Shown piece by piece: positions 28,346 to 28,542 of a stretch of DNA of 28,542 nucleotides (its first letter is position 1; each line of letters opens with the position of its first letter). The notes beneath the pieces are model-generated. The model was not told where the DNA came from, searched no databases, and saw only the letters and a list, made by a program, of their open reading frames with translations. Source of the stretch: Priapulus caudatus (Eukaryota > Priapulida > Priapulimorpha > Priapulimorphida > Priapulidae); assembly GCF_000485595.1 (NCBI RefSeq), contig NW_014577774.1:129928-158469 (forward strand), read 5' to 3'. The translations under genes and the position numbers were made by a program.

Positions 28346-28542
28346 CTGAGAGAGAGGAGAGAGAGAGAGCAGAGAGGAGAGAGAGAGAGAGAACGAGAGA
28401 GACGAGAGGAGAGAGCGAGAGGACGAGAGACGAGATGAGAGGCGAGAGAGAGAGCAGAGAGAGAGAGAGGATGGAGTGTGTGTGTGAGAGAGAGGAGAGA
28501 GAGAGAGAGAGAGAGGGGAGGAGCGAGAGCGCATATGAGAGA
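28346..28542 (+). repeat. GA polypurine tract running off the window
   Basis: GA-rich DNA with CGAGAG interruptions and a GTGTGTGTG insert near 28,476. It is complementary to the CT tract at 27,690-28,065 and is cut by the window end. Confidence 0.92.

Noticed and set aside
1-28542. tRNA, 5S, U snRNA, histone stem-loop and transposase or reverse transcriptase signatures.
   Set aside because: I looked for B-box-like GGTTCGANTCC, the 5S start, U6-like sequence, histone 3' hairpins and YADD-type motifs in the frames and found no convincing match.

Overview
This window looks like non-coding DNA from an animal nuclear genome, probably an invertebrate. It has eukaryotic-style microsatellites, AT-rich unique DNA and frequent CpG with no obvious depletion. 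No operon-like gene packing is visible. I cannot name the species. I found no protein-coding gene, tRNA, rRNA or snRNA that I can support. The long open frames almost all translate microsatellites (Cys-Val, Thr-His, Ser-Leu, Arg-Glu or Gln/His runs), and many depend on non-ATG starts. A few CpG-rich, non-repetitive patches could hold exons or promoters and are listed at low confidence.

Layout. 1-9,300: unique AT-rich DNA with a 0.3 kb direct duplication (54-368 and 8,918-9,187), a family of short palindromes (641-771 and 9,184-9,212), and large degenerate CA/GT, CT and GA tracts. 9,300-11,042: mostly unique DNA ending in (CA)n and a 25-N assembly gap. 11,097-20,776: a large inverted duplication. 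Its left arm runs GATA array, unique block, CT tract, CAG run, GA tract and C-rich minisatellite. Its right arm is the reverse complement. The loop of about 5.3 kb holds two G-rich minisatellites, a ~0.5 kb GT tract, a CpG-rich patch and module A followed by module B. 20,777-25,434: AT-rich DNA, then second copies of the same modules in the same strand orientation but swapped order (B' then A'). An A/T-rich inverted repeat, a GT tract and a 430-base CTG/GTG triplet tract lie between them. 25,435-28,542: alternating GA, GT/GTGTGC, CT and GA tracts separated by short CpG-rich unique patches.

The main biological interest is structural. Nested direct and inverted duplications have breakpoints at CT/GA microsatellites, a palindrome family marks one duplication edge, and a 34-bp G-quadruplex minisatellite carries a TTTAGGG motif. 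Transcription-factor-like motifs (a triple AGGTCA DR1 and a 36-bp double CRE-like unit) are preserved in both copies of their modules. The duplicates differ largely by single-base indels, and an 81-bp perfect repeat ends close to the N gap. Some of this architecture may therefore be long-read assembly error or uncollapsed haplotypes rather than genome biology.
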